Of a DNA stretch of 64,000 nt, positions 55,181 through 64,000 are shown one piece after another; the stretch's first letter is position 1, and every line of letters starts with the position of its first letter. The position numbers and the translations under genes were made by a program. The notes under the pieces were generated by a model that saw only the letters and a list, made by a program, of their open reading frames with translations, did not search any database and was not told where the DNA came from. The stretch comes from CAWFKW01 sp963816535. GTDB lineage: Bacteria; Bacteroidota; Ignavibacteria; Tepidaquicellales; OLB5. The stretch spans positions 558,001-622,000 of the forward strand of contig CAWFKW010000006.1 in the NCBI GenBank assembly GCA_963816535.1. Direction: 5' to 3'.

Positions 55181-55555
55181 TTATGGCGCTGTCTTAAAAC
55201 CGTAATTGACCGAAGACCAATTAACGCTGCTGCCTGAAGTGGCTCCAACATTCCAATAATACCAGGCGCCCGGCAAAAGATGGTTTGACGCCGGCAAAGT
55301 ATAAGATGAGTCAGTTACATTACATGAGTATATAACGTGGGTCAAACTTTGGTCTGTGCCGATCTCAAGTTTATCGGCGGCGCCGCTCCATTTGAAAGTC
55401 GGCGTGATTGAAACTGTCGAGTCATTATTTGCAGGCGATACAAGAGTTGGCCGTGTTACTGAAACTGCTTTGCTGTCAGTGGAAGAGTCGCAGCCGTTTA
55501 AAAAAATAAACCCCAGAGATACAAATAAAATAATTGTAAAAATGTGACGCTTCAT
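55181..55555 (-). CDS. Small lipoprotein with fibronectin-type-III-like domain
   Basis: A 124-residue lipoprotein with signal and lipobox LNGC (Cys22). The mature part (about 38-122) has the pattern RPTLVSPANNDSTV, PTFKWSG, ending LLPGAWYYWNVGA, which is typical of FnIII-like domains in Ignavibacteria surface proteins. An adequate GAAGG ribosome site is present. It is a single domain on a lipid anchor, probably surface exposed. Confidence 0.75.
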   Translation of the reverse strand: MKRHIFTIILFVSLGFIFLNGCDSSTDSKAVSVTRPTLVSPANNDSTVSITPTFKWSGAADKLEIGTDQSLTHVIYSCNVTDSSYTLPASNHLLPGAWYYWNVGATSGSSVNWSSVNYGFKTAP

Positions 55556-55748
55556 TTTGAAAACCTTCTCCCTTTAATTACTTACACATGTAAATTAATT
55601 AACAAAAATATAAAGTCAAGGTCACACAGAGATATCTTAAGTAACTGAAATATCTAGTATATAAGGTGATAGACAGGTTATTTTTGTAGCTTAAACATCT
55701 ACAAATTAAATAACTTCTTATTTTTGACGATTTTTGGAGGAGAAATTA

Positions 55749-55880
55749 ATGGTAAAAAGGAGGGAATCAGATCCTCTTCGGAAGTCATTTCGAATTTTTT
55801 TGAACGGGATTTCAGCGGGCCGGGGCGCTACCTTGAACCGTGAATTGTATGCCCGGATATTCTTTTTGCGTGGCCCCTGA
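55749..55880 (+). CDS. 43-residue basic mini-ORF overlapping a minus-strand mini-ORF
   Basis: The ATG is preceded at 6 bases by GGAGGAG, the strongest ribosome site in this region. The product is arginine-rich (MVKRRESDPLRKSF at the start) without a membrane helix or recognised family. It overlaps the antisense mini-ORF 55828-55935 by 53 bases. Coding status is uncertain; the ribosome site is the only positive evidence. Confidence 0.3.
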   Translation: MVKRRESDPLRKSFRIFLNGISAGRGATLNRELYARIFFLRGP

Positions 55881-55935
55881 ATATGCTTCTTGTCAAAACA
55901 ACAAGCAATATAGTCAATAATATAAAGTACAACAT
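55828..55935 (-). CDS. 35-residue hydrophobic mini-protein
   Basis: An ATG with a well-placed AGGAGT ribosome site (6 bases) opens a 35-codon frame. The product has one membrane helix right at the start (YFILLTILLVVLT, about residues 3-15) and a basic His/Arg-rich tail. The pattern resembles both the start of DUF4834-like Bacteroidota proteins and type I toxin peptides. It overlaps the + strand mini-ORF 55749-55880. Function unknown. Confidence 0.45.
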   Translation of the reverse strand: MLYFILLTILLVVLTRSIFRGHAKRISGHTIHGSR

Positions 55936-57334
55936 TTGTTTACTCCTGATCTTTTATAACAATAAATCTCACATTAGAAACGCGGAGAAAAATCTATCAA
56001 TTAAATCGGATTGTCGTTCACTCTCAATACAAATATAACATACGGCATTGAGCTCTTTGATGAAGAAATTTTTGCATGAATAAAAGTGTTTATAAAATCA
56101 CTTTAGAGAAATGGTGGCATGCCATTTGATTAATTTTAAAAATTATCAATCTTCAAATATCCTGAAGATGCAGCATGTATAATTGGAGCGTCGCTTATAC
56201 TAATATTGGATGAATGAATTTGCAAACATTTCTTTAAACTTTGCCCCGAAAAGTATGGGGAAAATCTCCCCTTCGATGCCAAGTCTTCACTGCAATTAAA
56301 GGCTTCAAATAGACAAGGGTCAATATTCCCCAGTGATCCGATATCTCCACAAGGCGAACTAGCATTTGGTTGAAATGAACAGATTCTCGCTATCTATAGC
56401 TTGCGCGGGGAATGGCTTCCATATCATACAAAATGATTTTCATTACGTCATGCAACGCGATATAATTTGTATTATTGCCAACGGTAAGCAAAGTGTGATA
56501 TTTAGACTTTATCAACACGCTCATTCAGGAAGAAGCGCTAATATCGCCGCCCTGTCCGCCGCTAATACGGAAACTGCCTTTTGAATTAGTTTTGGAACCG
56601 TATATGGTTGTTGTAACTGTATGGGAAAATCTAGGCGCGCGAATTAAGGCTCTATGAAAAATTTGGAGCTGCCTCTTCCGATGTATGCACTTCCGCTCAG
56701 TGAACTTTCGATGGTTCTGGCATGTTCAGTTCGTCGCCTTAAATTGAAACCTCATTTAGTTGATAGAACAAAGTATTCGGACGTGAGATTCTCTTTTTGG
56801 ATCTTTGCTGGTGCGAAACAGTTGAAATTATTTTGACGAAAAAGATGGCGCTGACCGAGGGAACAATATTTTGTCATAACAATTTTACCCAGGCTTTTCC
56901 ATTTGATTTTATTTCCTTTATCTCATTTCGTCATTTTATCACACCTTGTCTCTATTTTTGAGATTAGAAACAATAATGAACATAACTATACTTTCTAAAC
57001 ATTGTTAATTGAATAGTTTATTGTTGATGATTTGGAAATTACGGAAAAGACAGCTGTTGTCAGTTAACTAAAATTACTAACCTTTTTAGGAGATTACCTA
57101 ACAATAATTACATCACGATAATCGTTAAAATGAATAACAAATCTTCAAATTCGTTCATAATCATCAATTTTCTAATCGCTTTTAGTACCGTGATAGTACT
57201 ATTTTACGTCTGATACCTGATATCAACTATAGTCAAATTGAACATAATTCATCAAATTAGTATCGTAAGAAATGGAACACTTTAATAGGTCACGAATTCT
57301 CAAAACTAATTGTATAAATAGGTAAATATTTAAA
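55936..57334. other. Gene-poor region upstream of the T9SS-secreted protein
   Basis: About 1.4 kb without a supported gene. Two short + frames (56366-56584 and 56654-56836) lack ribosome sites and have compositions unlike coding sequence here, so they are not called. The stretch contains a palindrome TGGCATGCCA with flanking AAATGG/CCATTT (about 56109-56127). It may contain decayed coding sequence and the promoter of the gene at 57335, but I recognise nothing specific. Confidence 0.5.
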
Positions 57335-59008
57335 ATGAAGAAGTTTATCTTAACTATTTCGCTGTTGTTGATGATAGGAAGCGCCAGATCACAATGGATT
57401 TCAACCTATTCGGGTTCAAACATTGGCGATAACAGCGTTTTTAATGAAAAAGGAGCGGCAATTTGCGCTGACAATTCAGGAAATTGTTACATAACGGGAT
57501 ATACAATAGGACAGGGAACCGGTTATGACATCTTAACTATCAAGTTTAACAGTAGTGGCGATACACTATGGGAAAGAACTTATAACGGAACCGGCAATCA
57601 AGACGACCGGGGATTTGGAATAGCGGTTGATAATTCCGGAAATGTGTATGTGGCTGGAACCGCAAGCTTTACAGGAACATCAAATGATATAGTTTTGCTT
57701 AAATACAATTCCTCAGGCGTATTGAAATGGACCAGTTCTTATTCCGGCTCAACTCATCATGCCGATGATGAAGGGCTGGCATTGGCTTTGGATCCCGGCG
57801 GTTATATTTATGTTACTGGGTATTGCACAGATAATGATAATTCCCTGAACATGGTCACATTAAAATTTAAAAATAATGGGAATTTGATGTGGTCAAAATT
57901 AGAAAAGGGAACACGAAATCAGGATTGTGAAGGATTTGGAATCGCTGTGGATCATTTAGGAAATATTGATGTGACTGGTTATACTACTGCCAGGACAGGA
58001 GCAGACGTGCTTTTGGTTCAATACAGATCGAATGGCACGAAAAACTGGTCACGCACTTACAATAATCCGGCTGCAAATTCAGATGACAAGGCATTTGGAA
58101 TAGCTGTGGATGCGGCAGATAATATAATTATATCAGGCTACACAACAAACGCCACAAGAAGTAATACCGACTGTTTGACAATAAAATACAGTTCTCAGGG
58201 AAATTTTCAGTGGTTGAAGACATATAATGGAGGAGCCGGTAAAAATGACAGAGCGCTGGGAATAGCTGTAGATACAGACGGTTCAATATATATTGCAGGT
58301 TATGCCGCAAGCGTAGCGAACGGAAACGATTATGTTACTATAAAATATACGCCGTCAGGAACCCAGAGCTGGGTTTCACTTTACGATGGCCCGGTCCATG
58401 GCGATGATAGGGCTAATGCGATCTCAGTTATTCACAATGCCTCCGGAAACACAACAGGTATTGCTGTAACCGGACAAAGCTGGGGCATATCAAATAATTA
58501 TGATTACGCAACCGTTAGATATTCAAACATAAACGGAAACCAGCTTCAGGTTTCAAGATATGAATACACAATAGCTACAAATGACATAGCTACAAGCGTT
58601 GCAACATGGAATAATAACATATATGTGACGGGATACAGCGAATCCAATTCAGGAACAGTTAACGGAAATCAGCTTTCTGTTATTTCAACCTTGGAATTGA
58701 ATTGGAGCGAAGCCGCTGAAACTCTCACTAAAGACCTTATACCTGACAAGTTCTGTTTATATCAAAATTATCCAAACCCGTTTAATCCAAGCACAAATAT
58801 CACATTCGATTTGCCGACAGAATCGACGGTTAAGCTGGTTGTTTACGATCTGACGGGAAGACAGGTGAGCGTTCTGGTCGACGGTTATTTGAAACCCGGT
58901 TCTCATGTAATATCATTTACAGGTTCCAACCTTTCTTCAGGAATATATATTTATGAACTGACGGCGGCCGGATTCAGAGATGTCAGGAAAATGTCGCTAA
59001 TTAAGTAG
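57335..59008 (+). CDS. Secreted SBBP-repeat beta-propeller protein with type IX sorting domain
   Basis: A 557-residue secreted protein. After a signal peptide (MKKFILTISLLLMIGSARSQ) come about seven SBBP-type repeats of roughly 50 residues, each with a version of GIAVDNSGNVYVAGTA. These probably form a beta-propeller. The last 80 residues are a type A T9SS C-terminal sorting domain: CLYQNYPNPFNPSTNITF, VYDLTGRQV, and LSSGIYIYEL, ending in a basic tail. It should cross the outer membrane through the type IX system and be attached or released at the surface. Binding target unknown. Confidence 0.9.
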   Translation: MKKFILTISLLLMIGSARSQWISTYSGSNIGDNSVFNEKGAAICADNSGNCYITGYTIGQGTGYDILTIKFNSSGDTLWERTYNGTGNQDDRGFGIAVDNSGNVYVAGTASFTGTSNDIVLLKYNSSGVLKWTSSYSGSTHHADDEGLALALDPGGYIYVTGYCTDNDNSLNMVTLKFKNNGNLMWSKLEKGTRNQDCEGFGIAVDHLGNIDVTGYTTARTGADVLLVQYRSNGTKNWSRTYNNPAANSDDKAFGIAVDAADNIIISGYTTNATRSNTDCLTIKYSSQGNFQWLKTYNGGAGKNDRALGIAVDTDGSIYIAGYAASVANGNDYVTIKYTPSGTQSWVSLYDGPVHGDDRANAISVIHNASGNTTGIAVTGQSWGISNNYDYATVRYSNINGNQLQVSRYEYTIATNDIATSVATWNNNIYVTGYSESNSGTVNGNQLSVISTLELNWSEAAETLTKDLIPDKFCLYQNYPNPFNPSTNITFDLPTESTVKLVVYDLTGRQVSVLVDGYLKPGSHVISFTGSNLSSGIYIYELTAAGFRDVRKMSLIK

Positions 59009-59040
59009 CGCCGGGGATATAGATCTAATTCAATAGACGC

Positions 59041-60417
59041 ATGGAAATAAAAGAAATCATAAAAGACTGCAGTAATAACTTCGAAAAGGTCGATCTTCTG
59101 GTCAATTACGCCAACGGCGAGTCCAGAATAAGGCCTGAGAGATCTATTGATATTCTCAGAGAAGCTATCTCTATCAGTAAGTCTGTTGATTATAAAGCCG
59201 GCCGGGCCAGGGCGAAACTCTGTGAAGGAATTTGCCAGAGGCAGCTTTCAAATTTTGACGCCGCGGTTGAAAGTTTTAATGAATCGTTAAAGATTTTTAA
59301 GGAAATATCCGATATCAACGGCGAAATCAGGACTTTAAACTCAATCGGGAATGTATATTACAGCCTTAGCGATTACAACAATGCTATCGGTTATTTTGAT
59401 TCATGTGTTGAAAAGCTCCAGGTGACAGGCGATAGGGCGTATCTTGCCATCGTTTATTCAAACATCGGGCTTGTTTACCAGGAAATGAATAATCTTTCGA
59501 GCGCTTTGGCCAGCTACTACGAGGCGCTAAATATCTACTCTGAGCTCAATAAAGCAATACCTCATTCATTATATAATAACATAGGAATCGTTTACCAGGA
59601 AATTGGAGATTGCGGAACTTCAGTGCAATACTTCAGAAAAGCTCTTGAGCTTGAAGAGCAGGAAGGCAATCTTATTTTCCAGTGCTCTTCTCTGGGCAAT
59701 ATGGGGATAAGTTATATTAAGAGCGGCAATCACCTTAACGGCGTTACATATCTTGGAGAAGCGCTTATTATTGCGAAGCTGACAGGGAACAGGCAGACCG
59801 AGGCCAGCATTTATAATCATCTTGGAAATGCCTACAAAGTCATGAAGTCTTATCCTCTAGCGGTCGATTATAAGCTGAAGGCCTTGAGGCACGACAAAGA
59901 GATTGGCGATAGAAGTTCTGTCGCAGGGACCCTATGCCAGCTGGGGAAAATTTATTTTGAACTGAATGACCATAAGGCGTCAAAAGCCTCTTATTTGGAA
60001 TCTCTTGAAATTGTCAAGGAAATATCTGATACAATAAATGAGGTGAACATCTACATAGGGCTTGCAGAACTTTATAACAAGTTAGGCAAAATTGATAAAC
60101 TGGAATACTATTTAGACAAGGCTGAGAAGTTATCCATATCCAGGAACGCCGATAAGGAACTGATGAAGATACATACTATGTACAATGATTGTTACAGGAA
60201 TTGCGGCCAATTTGAAAAGGCTGCTTACCATCTCGAGCAGAGCAGGATATATTCCAGAAAAATGCTTGAATTTGACGAGGAGAAAAAAATAAGAAATATA
60301 CTTCTCGGAAAGATTTTTAACGACGAAGAGTTAACAAAAGACGAAAGGAATTTTACAGATTCTGACCCCCAGAGCTCTTCCGCCCGTAATCGCAAGACGA
60401 CGGGCGTTAGAGCGTAG
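59041..60417 (+). CDS. Tetratricopeptide-repeat protein (Rap/LGN-like helical scaffold)
   Basis: A 458-residue protein made almost entirely of TPR units, about nine from residue 45 to 405, of the long 40-residue kind (for example LNSIGNVYYSLSDYNNAIGYF and YNNIGIVYQEIGDCGTSVQYF). No signal peptide is visible. There is no C-terminal enzymatic or DNA-binding domain; the last 30 residues are polar. In related bacteria such repeat arrays are often the sensor part of adenylate cyclases or histidine kinases. Here that output domain is absent. It starts 32 bases after the T9SS protein and ends at a strong terminator. Confidence 0.82.
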   Translation: MEIKEIIKDCSNNFEKVDLLVNYANGESRIRPERSIDILREAISISKSVDYKAGRARAKLCEGICQRQLSNFDAAVESFNESLKIFKEISDINGEIRTLNSIGNVYYSLSDYNNAIGYFDSCVEKLQVTGDRAYLAIVYSNIGLVYQEMNNLSSALASYYEALNIYSELNKAIPHSLYNNIGIVYQEIGDCGTSVQYFRKALELEEQEGNLIFQCSSLGNMGISYIKSGNHLNGVTYLGEALIIAKLTGNRQTEASIYNHLGNAYKVMKSYPLAVDYKLKALRHDKEIGDRSSVAGTLCQLGKIYFELNDHKASKASYLESLEIVKEISDTINEVNIYIGLAELYNKLGKIDKLEYYLDKAEKLSISRNADKELMKIHTMYNDCYRNCGQFEKAAYHLEQSRIYSRKMLEFDEEKKIRNILLGKIFNDEELTKDERNFTDSDPQSSSARNRKTTGVRA

Positions 60418-60462
60418 TAACAGACACACATAATCTCCCCCCCCTCCTCAATGATGAATGAT

Positions 60463-60497
60463 AAAGGCAGGTTTCCCAAAACCTGCCTTTTCTTTTT
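60463..60497 (+). terminator. Rho-independent terminator after the TPR gene
   Basis: A perfect 12-base stem (AAAGGCAGGTTT / AAACCTGCCTTT) with a four-base loop is followed by T-rich TCTTTTT. The 5' A residues mean it could also act on the minus strand, where the cytochrome gene converges at 60550. Confidence 0.85.
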
Positions 60498-60549
60498 GAC
60501 CCCGGAAATCTTGCTATATATGCTTTTGGGGCCCTAATTGGATTTGCAG

Positions 60550-62676
60550 TTATTTGCCTGACTGTTTTTCAAGACTCTTCAGCAATTTTTGGGCATTCTG
60601 ATCTCCTGGATTCAATTCAATGGCCTTCTTAATATAGAATATTGCTTTTTCATAGTCTTTTTTTCTTTGGTAAATTATAGAGAGATTGCCGTAAGCAGAG
60701 CTGTTTGATGGTTCAATCGCCAGCGTCCTGTTAAAACACTCTTCAGCGTCGTCATTTTTACCCGCCCCAAGGTATGCGTTTCCAAGGTTAAAATATGCGA
60801 GAGTCAGCATTGGATTATAATGTGTTGCCAGGCTGTAATAAACGATACTCGAATCCATATTCCTGATCTTATAATACAGGTTTCCTAAATTATTGTATAC
60901 TGCCGGTTCGATAGGATATAATCTTATCGATTTAAGATATGCCTCAACCGCATCGCCGTAATTGCCTGATTCAGCGCATGCATTTCCAAGATAATTAAAG
61001 GCGGCTGGATTATTCGGGTATGTTGAATTTACGGCCGAATATTCGTTTATGGCTCCCTGGAATTTTCCTTCTTTCTCATAAGTTTCGGCCAGGCCGAGGC
61101 GCCCCTTCGAATCGCCGGGAAACCGATTCACATAATTTTTTAATAATTCTTCCGCTTCATTCCATTTACCAAGATCAAGCGATGCGATACCAAGATAATA
61201 GCCGGCTTCAGGGTTATGCTCCGGATCGTCCATCGCGTCCTTTATTATGTTATATGCATTTTGTATTAACTCCCTGTTATTTTTTTCACGCTCCCACAGC
61301 AATACATATGCAATTCCTGAATTGCCGGCTTGGTTTCCGCCTCTATATGCGTAAAAATCACGAAGGCGGATATTTCCGGCCTGCGAATTGTTCATTGCGG
61401 TTCCGTTTGCATCAAGCGGGGCGGGTTTTTTCCTGATCCAATGGTCTGTGAAATTTACGTGAGGAATATCCGTTACGCCGCCCTGCAGCATGTGGCATTT
61501 AACGCAATTGCTTTTTGGTGCGTGGTCGGTTGACCTGTCAGCCTGCGATAATTTAGCCGCATCATGGCATGAGAGGCACTTGTCGTTAAAGATCTGCGTT
61601 GGAACATCTTCCACCGGGATGTGCGGGTCGTGACAGGTCATACATACTATCCTCCCCCCGCTTTTTATGAAACACTCGCTCATTACCAGCCTTGCTGTAT
61701 GGCTTGCTATAGTAAATTCGCCTTCCTTAACGCTGTCTTTTAAATAAACCGTCTTTACTCTGTTCAAAAGCATCCCCGGAAAATAATCATCGGGAGATTT
61801 ACCCGTTTTGAACACGCTCTGCTCGCCCTGAAGATGACACTGCGAACAAACATCCATCTTCAAATCGTCTGTTAAATGGGCCGGATTTACAATTGTCCTG
61901 TCAATGAAATTCTTTGGGTCGGCAACATACCCGGAATCTTTCATAATTTCGTTATGATGTTTCACGTGCAGCTCCCCCGGCCCGTGGCAGCTCTCGCAGC
62001 CTATTCCCTCAGGAACAGGGGGTTCATACTTGCTATCGGTGTTCTCCAGCAGGCGAGAGCGTGAATTGTGGCAACTCATGCATTCCTTCAGTATTGGCCT
62101 TGTGAAACGGAGTTTGTAAATTTTGAATCCTGGGCTCAAGTCCCACTTTCTGTTCAGAACGTACCACGTAACCGGCATCTCGCTCAGATATCCGTTGACG
62201 CTCGTGATGTAACTCCTGGTGTGCATTCCGGAGCCAATAACATATTCAACCTTCATCTTAAGCTCGTTCACTTTCTTCCCGTCAGCGCCAAGCAAGTATT
62301 CAGTCTGGTAAAAATTCCCGTCCTCGATCGTCATTTTATAATACAGTTTTGAAGCTGTGTCATATATTATATTTTTCCCGGCATAATCCTCAATAACATT
62401 CTTCATCGTTGGCCTGTAATATGACCTGCCCATTTCAGTCTTTTTATAAGAATTATATATTGAAGAATGGCAATCATAACATTGCTCATCGCCTACAAAC
62501 TTAATATCTTTTGAGATGTTCAGATAATCGTAGTGAACTTTTTCCTCAGTTTCATTGCCGGAGTCCGTGGTTTTCTTGGAAGTTTCTTTGCCGCAGTCAA
62601 TAGAAATCATCATAATTGAAGATGCAAATGCCGCCAAAAGCGCCAATACGGAAATTTTTCTAAATGTAGTCTTCAA
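60550..62676 (-). CDS. Multiheme cytochrome c / TPR fusion lipoprotein
   Basis: A 708-residue exported protein with signal and probable lipobox SIDC (Cys28). Residues about 55-400 hold seven CxxCH heme-binding motifs (CYDCH, CMSCH, CESCH, CSQCH, CMTCH, CLSCH, CVKCH), as in the cytochrome c554-like fold. Residues about 480-705 hold six or seven TPR units. The fusion suggests a periplasmic or surface electron carrier that docks to partners through the TPR array. Redox partners are not encoded nearby. It converges on the TPR gene and shares a divergent promoter region with the FkbM gene. Confidence 0.9.
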   Translation of the reverse strand: MKTTFRKISVLALLAAFASSIMMISIDCGKETSKKTTDSGNETEEKVHYDYLNISKDIKFVGDEQCYDCHSSIYNSYKKTEMGRSYYRPTMKNVIEDYAGKNIIYDTASKLYYKMTIEDGNFYQTEYLLGADGKKVNELKMKVEYVIGSGMHTRSYITSVNGYLSEMPVTWYVLNRKWDLSPGFKIYKLRFTRPILKECMSCHNSRSRLLENTDSKYEPPVPEGIGCESCHGPGELHVKHHNEIMKDSGYVADPKNFIDRTIVNPAHLTDDLKMDVCSQCHLQGEQSVFKTGKSPDDYFPGMLLNRVKTVYLKDSVKEGEFTIASHTARLVMSECFIKSGGRIVCMTCHDPHIPVEDVPTQIFNDKCLSCHDAAKLSQADRSTDHAPKSNCVKCHMLQGGVTDIPHVNFTDHWIRKKPAPLDANGTAMNNSQAGNIRLRDFYAYRGGNQAGNSGIAYVLLWEREKNNRELIQNAYNIIKDAMDDPEHNPEAGYYLGIASLDLGKWNEAEELLKNYVNRFPGDSKGRLGLAETYEKEGKFQGAINEYSAVNSTYPNNPAAFNYLGNACAESGNYGDAVEAYLKSIRLYPIEPAVYNNLGNLYYKIRNMDSSIVYYSLATHYNPMLTLAYFNLGNAYLGAGKNDDAEECFNRTLAIEPSNSSAYGNLSIIYQRKKDYEKAIFYIKKAIELNPGDQNAQKLLKSLEKQSGK

Positions 62677-62809
62677 TTAGCGTTCTTACTCATTAGTTAT
62701 GAATTTGATTTTGCAAAGTGAGAAAAAAAAAGAGGATATGAAAGGAGAAAGAACTGAGTGTTTTTGGGGCACGGGTTGAAATAAAAAAAACAAACTTATG
62801 CCGGCACAA

Positions 62810-62842
62810 TTTGAACATCTTGGTCAAATAATTGTAACTTTC
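62810..62842 (+). promoter_or_regulatory. Possible promoter of the FkbM methyltransferase gene
   Basis: TTTG at 62810-62813 and TAACTTTC at 62835-62842 (one mismatch to TAnnTTTG) are spaced 21 bases, close to the Bacteroidota arrangement. They lie in the 179-base divergent gap. Consensus matching only. Confidence 0.3.
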
Positions 62843-62867
62843 ATCTTTTTTTAAATTGTCTGATATT

Positions 62868-63776
62868 ATGCTTTACAAATTTCACTCAGGCATGGAAATC
62901 AAAAAATTACCAATTATTTATCAGGTTTATGGTTCCATAATCAGGAATATTTTTGAATTCAGGTGGAAGTCACGTTTTAGAAACCCTCTCATGGAGTTCA
63001 TTCAGAAAAAAAATAAAAACAACAAATATTTCTGTTATATAAAATATGCAGATGGCATAAAAATACGCCTGGATTTGTATGATTGGCTGCCGCAGCTTAT
63101 GTTTGTTTGGGGCGATATTGAACGAAGCGCAACCGGTCGTTTCAGGGAATTGCTGAAGCCAGGAATGGTATTTGTTGATATAGGTACCAATATCGGTTAT
63201 TATTCTCTGATGGCTTCAAAGCTTGTCGGCTCTTCGGGCAGGGTCTTTTCTTTTGAGCCATGGTCAAGGAACCGCGGAATATTAGAAGAGAATATCAGGC
63301 TCAACGATTTAAAAAATATAACGGTCATACCTAAAGCTGTATCAAATGAAGATGGCGAGAATATTAAGATCTATCTGCCCAAAGACGACAATTGCGGCAT
63401 GCCTTCTCTGAAAAAAGTTAATGAAGAAAATTACTCAGACGATTTTGAACTGACCGGAACCATAACTTTCCGGACGTTCATGGAAACTTATAAGCCGGGC
63501 AAGGTTGACGTTATCAAGATTGACGCCGAGGGGAGCGAGCTAAATGTATTGAAAGGTATGTCAGATTCATTAGCCGATAAAAATTTCAGTCCGGTAATAC
63601 TTATGGAATTAATGGAGTTTTCTTTGGTTAATTTCTCAGCCTCAGTAAAGGATGTTATTGAATATCTGAAAAGTTTTGGGTTCAAAGCGTACAGAATTGG
63701 CAATGATTCAGCGGTTTCTGAAAAGAACGATTACGCTGAAGAGCCGGCTCTGTGTTTGTTTCAGAGGGTTATCTAA
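62868..63776 (+). CDS. FkbM-family SAM-dependent methyltransferase
   Basis: An O-methyltransferase-type protein of about 302 residues. The SAM-binding motif is FVDIGTNIGYYSLMASKLVG (about 103-122), followed by FSFEPWSRN and the FkbM-typical VDVIKIDAEGSELNVLKG near 210. FkbM-family enzymes methylate sugars or polyketides and are common in glycan loci. The ATG at 62868 is preferred; a TTG four codons earlier (62856) is possible because this genome uses TTG often. It ends before a strong terminator and a tRNA gene. Confidence 0.88.
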   Translation: MLYKFHSGMEIKKLPIIYQVYGSIIRNIFEFRWKSRFRNPLMEFIQKKNKNNKYFCYIKYADGIKIRLDLYDWLPQLMFVWGDIERSATGRFRELLKPGMVFVDIGTNIGYYSLMASKLVGSSGRVFSFEPWSRNRGILEENIRLNDLKNITVIPKAVSNEDGENIKIYLPKDDNCGMPSLKKVNEENYSDDFELTGTITFRTFMETYKPGKVDVIKIDAEGSELNVLKGMSDSLADKNFSPVILMELMEFSLVNFSASVKDVIEYLKSFGFKAYRIGNDSAVSEKNDYAEEPALCLFQRVI

Positions 63777-63814
63777 ACCACAGGCATCAAAAGCAATAAT
63801 ATTTTTAAAACTGG

Positions 63815-63840
63815 AAAAGCGGCTTTACGGCCGCTTTTTT
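63815..63840 (+). terminator. Rho-independent terminator after the FkbM gene
   Basis: AAGCGGC pairs perfectly with GCCGCTT around a six-base loop and is followed by further T residues on the + strand and A residues before it. It can terminate the FkbM transcript and, on the minus strand, the tRNA-Glu transcript. Confidence 0.85.
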
Positions 63841-63842
63841 CG

Positions 63843-63916
<74 letters not shown>

Positions 63917-64000
63917 AAATAGATTTCAGATTTGCGATTTCGGATTTAAAAGAAAAAAAGCAACCCGCGGGCGAGCGTGCTGGAGGGCTTTAGCCCGAAA

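Noticed and set aside
56366..56836. Two short + frames (72 and 60 codons) in the gene-poor region
   Set aside because: No ribosome sites at usual spacing, no recognisable family and no supportive context.

Overview
The window looks like chromosomal DNA of a Gram-negative bacterium of the Bacteroidota/Ignavibacteria lineage. The evidence is a lipid A pathway (lpxB, lpxK), an LptE-like lipoprotein, a MurE carrying the meso-diaminopimelate signature DNPR, and a secreted protein ending in the 'YPNPFNP' type IX secretion sorting domain that is typical of Ignavibacteria. Signal-peptide lipoproteins are numerous and several genes sit behind AT-rich TAnnTTTG-like promoter elements. The class assignment is an inference from these traits; no rRNA gene is present.

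Region 1 (1-15480, all +) is a division and cell wall (dcw) cluster: ftsI (3' part), murE, murF, mraY, an outer-membrane barrel-like protein, murD, ftsW, murG, a small membrane protein, murC, murB, ftsQ, ftsA, ftsZ. Most junctions overlap by 1-11 bases or are a few bases apart. Region 2 (15481-17015) is a non-coding stretch with a possible structured RNA, a strong + terminator, two copies of a minus-strand terminator, and one minus-strand secreted protein. Region 3 (17016-27295, +) carries an Ig-like lipoprotein, xseA, xseB, dxs, miaB, a receiver-less sigma-54 activator overlapping lptE, a family 2 glycosyltransferase and a TPR protein.

Region 4 (27292-34336, mainly -) holds a stand-alone NFACT-R protein and an ATP synthase operon transcribed atpZ-atpI-atpB-atpE-atpF-atpH-[secreted hypothetical]-atpA-atpG. 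atpD and atpC are absent here. Region 5 (34428-43077, mainly -) is envelope related: an EnvC-like protein with a degenerate LytM domain, a DUF4292-like lipoprotein, a class I glutamine amidotransferase, lpxK, lpxB, a PEMT/ICMT-type methyltransferase, a HAD phosphatase, a 35-residue membrane protein, a VOC protein, an FKBP lipoprotein and an M42 peptidase. Region 6 (43168-50358, -) has smc, interrupted by one extra base in the Walker A codons, a membrane-anchored GH2-like protein without the usual catalytic glutamates, a DCC-family protein and a GNAT acetyltransferase.

Region 7 (50490-64000) is a mosaic: a lipoprotein, an AIPR-like defence protein, a methyltransferase, gltX, a small lipoprotein, a 1.8 kb gene-poor stretch with two tiny overlapping antisense ORFs, a T9SS-secreted SBBP-repeat protein, a TPR protein, a heptaheme cytochrome-TPR lipoprotein, an FkbM methyltransferase and a tRNA-Glu(CUC).

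Most of the window is conserved housekeeping. The best candidates for something undescribed are the secreted protein embedded in the ATP synthase operon, the GH2-like membrane pseudoenzyme, the inverted-repeat RNA candidate after ftsZ, and the hydrophobic mini-ORFs. No CRISPR array, insertion sequence, prophage or biosynthetic cluster was seen.
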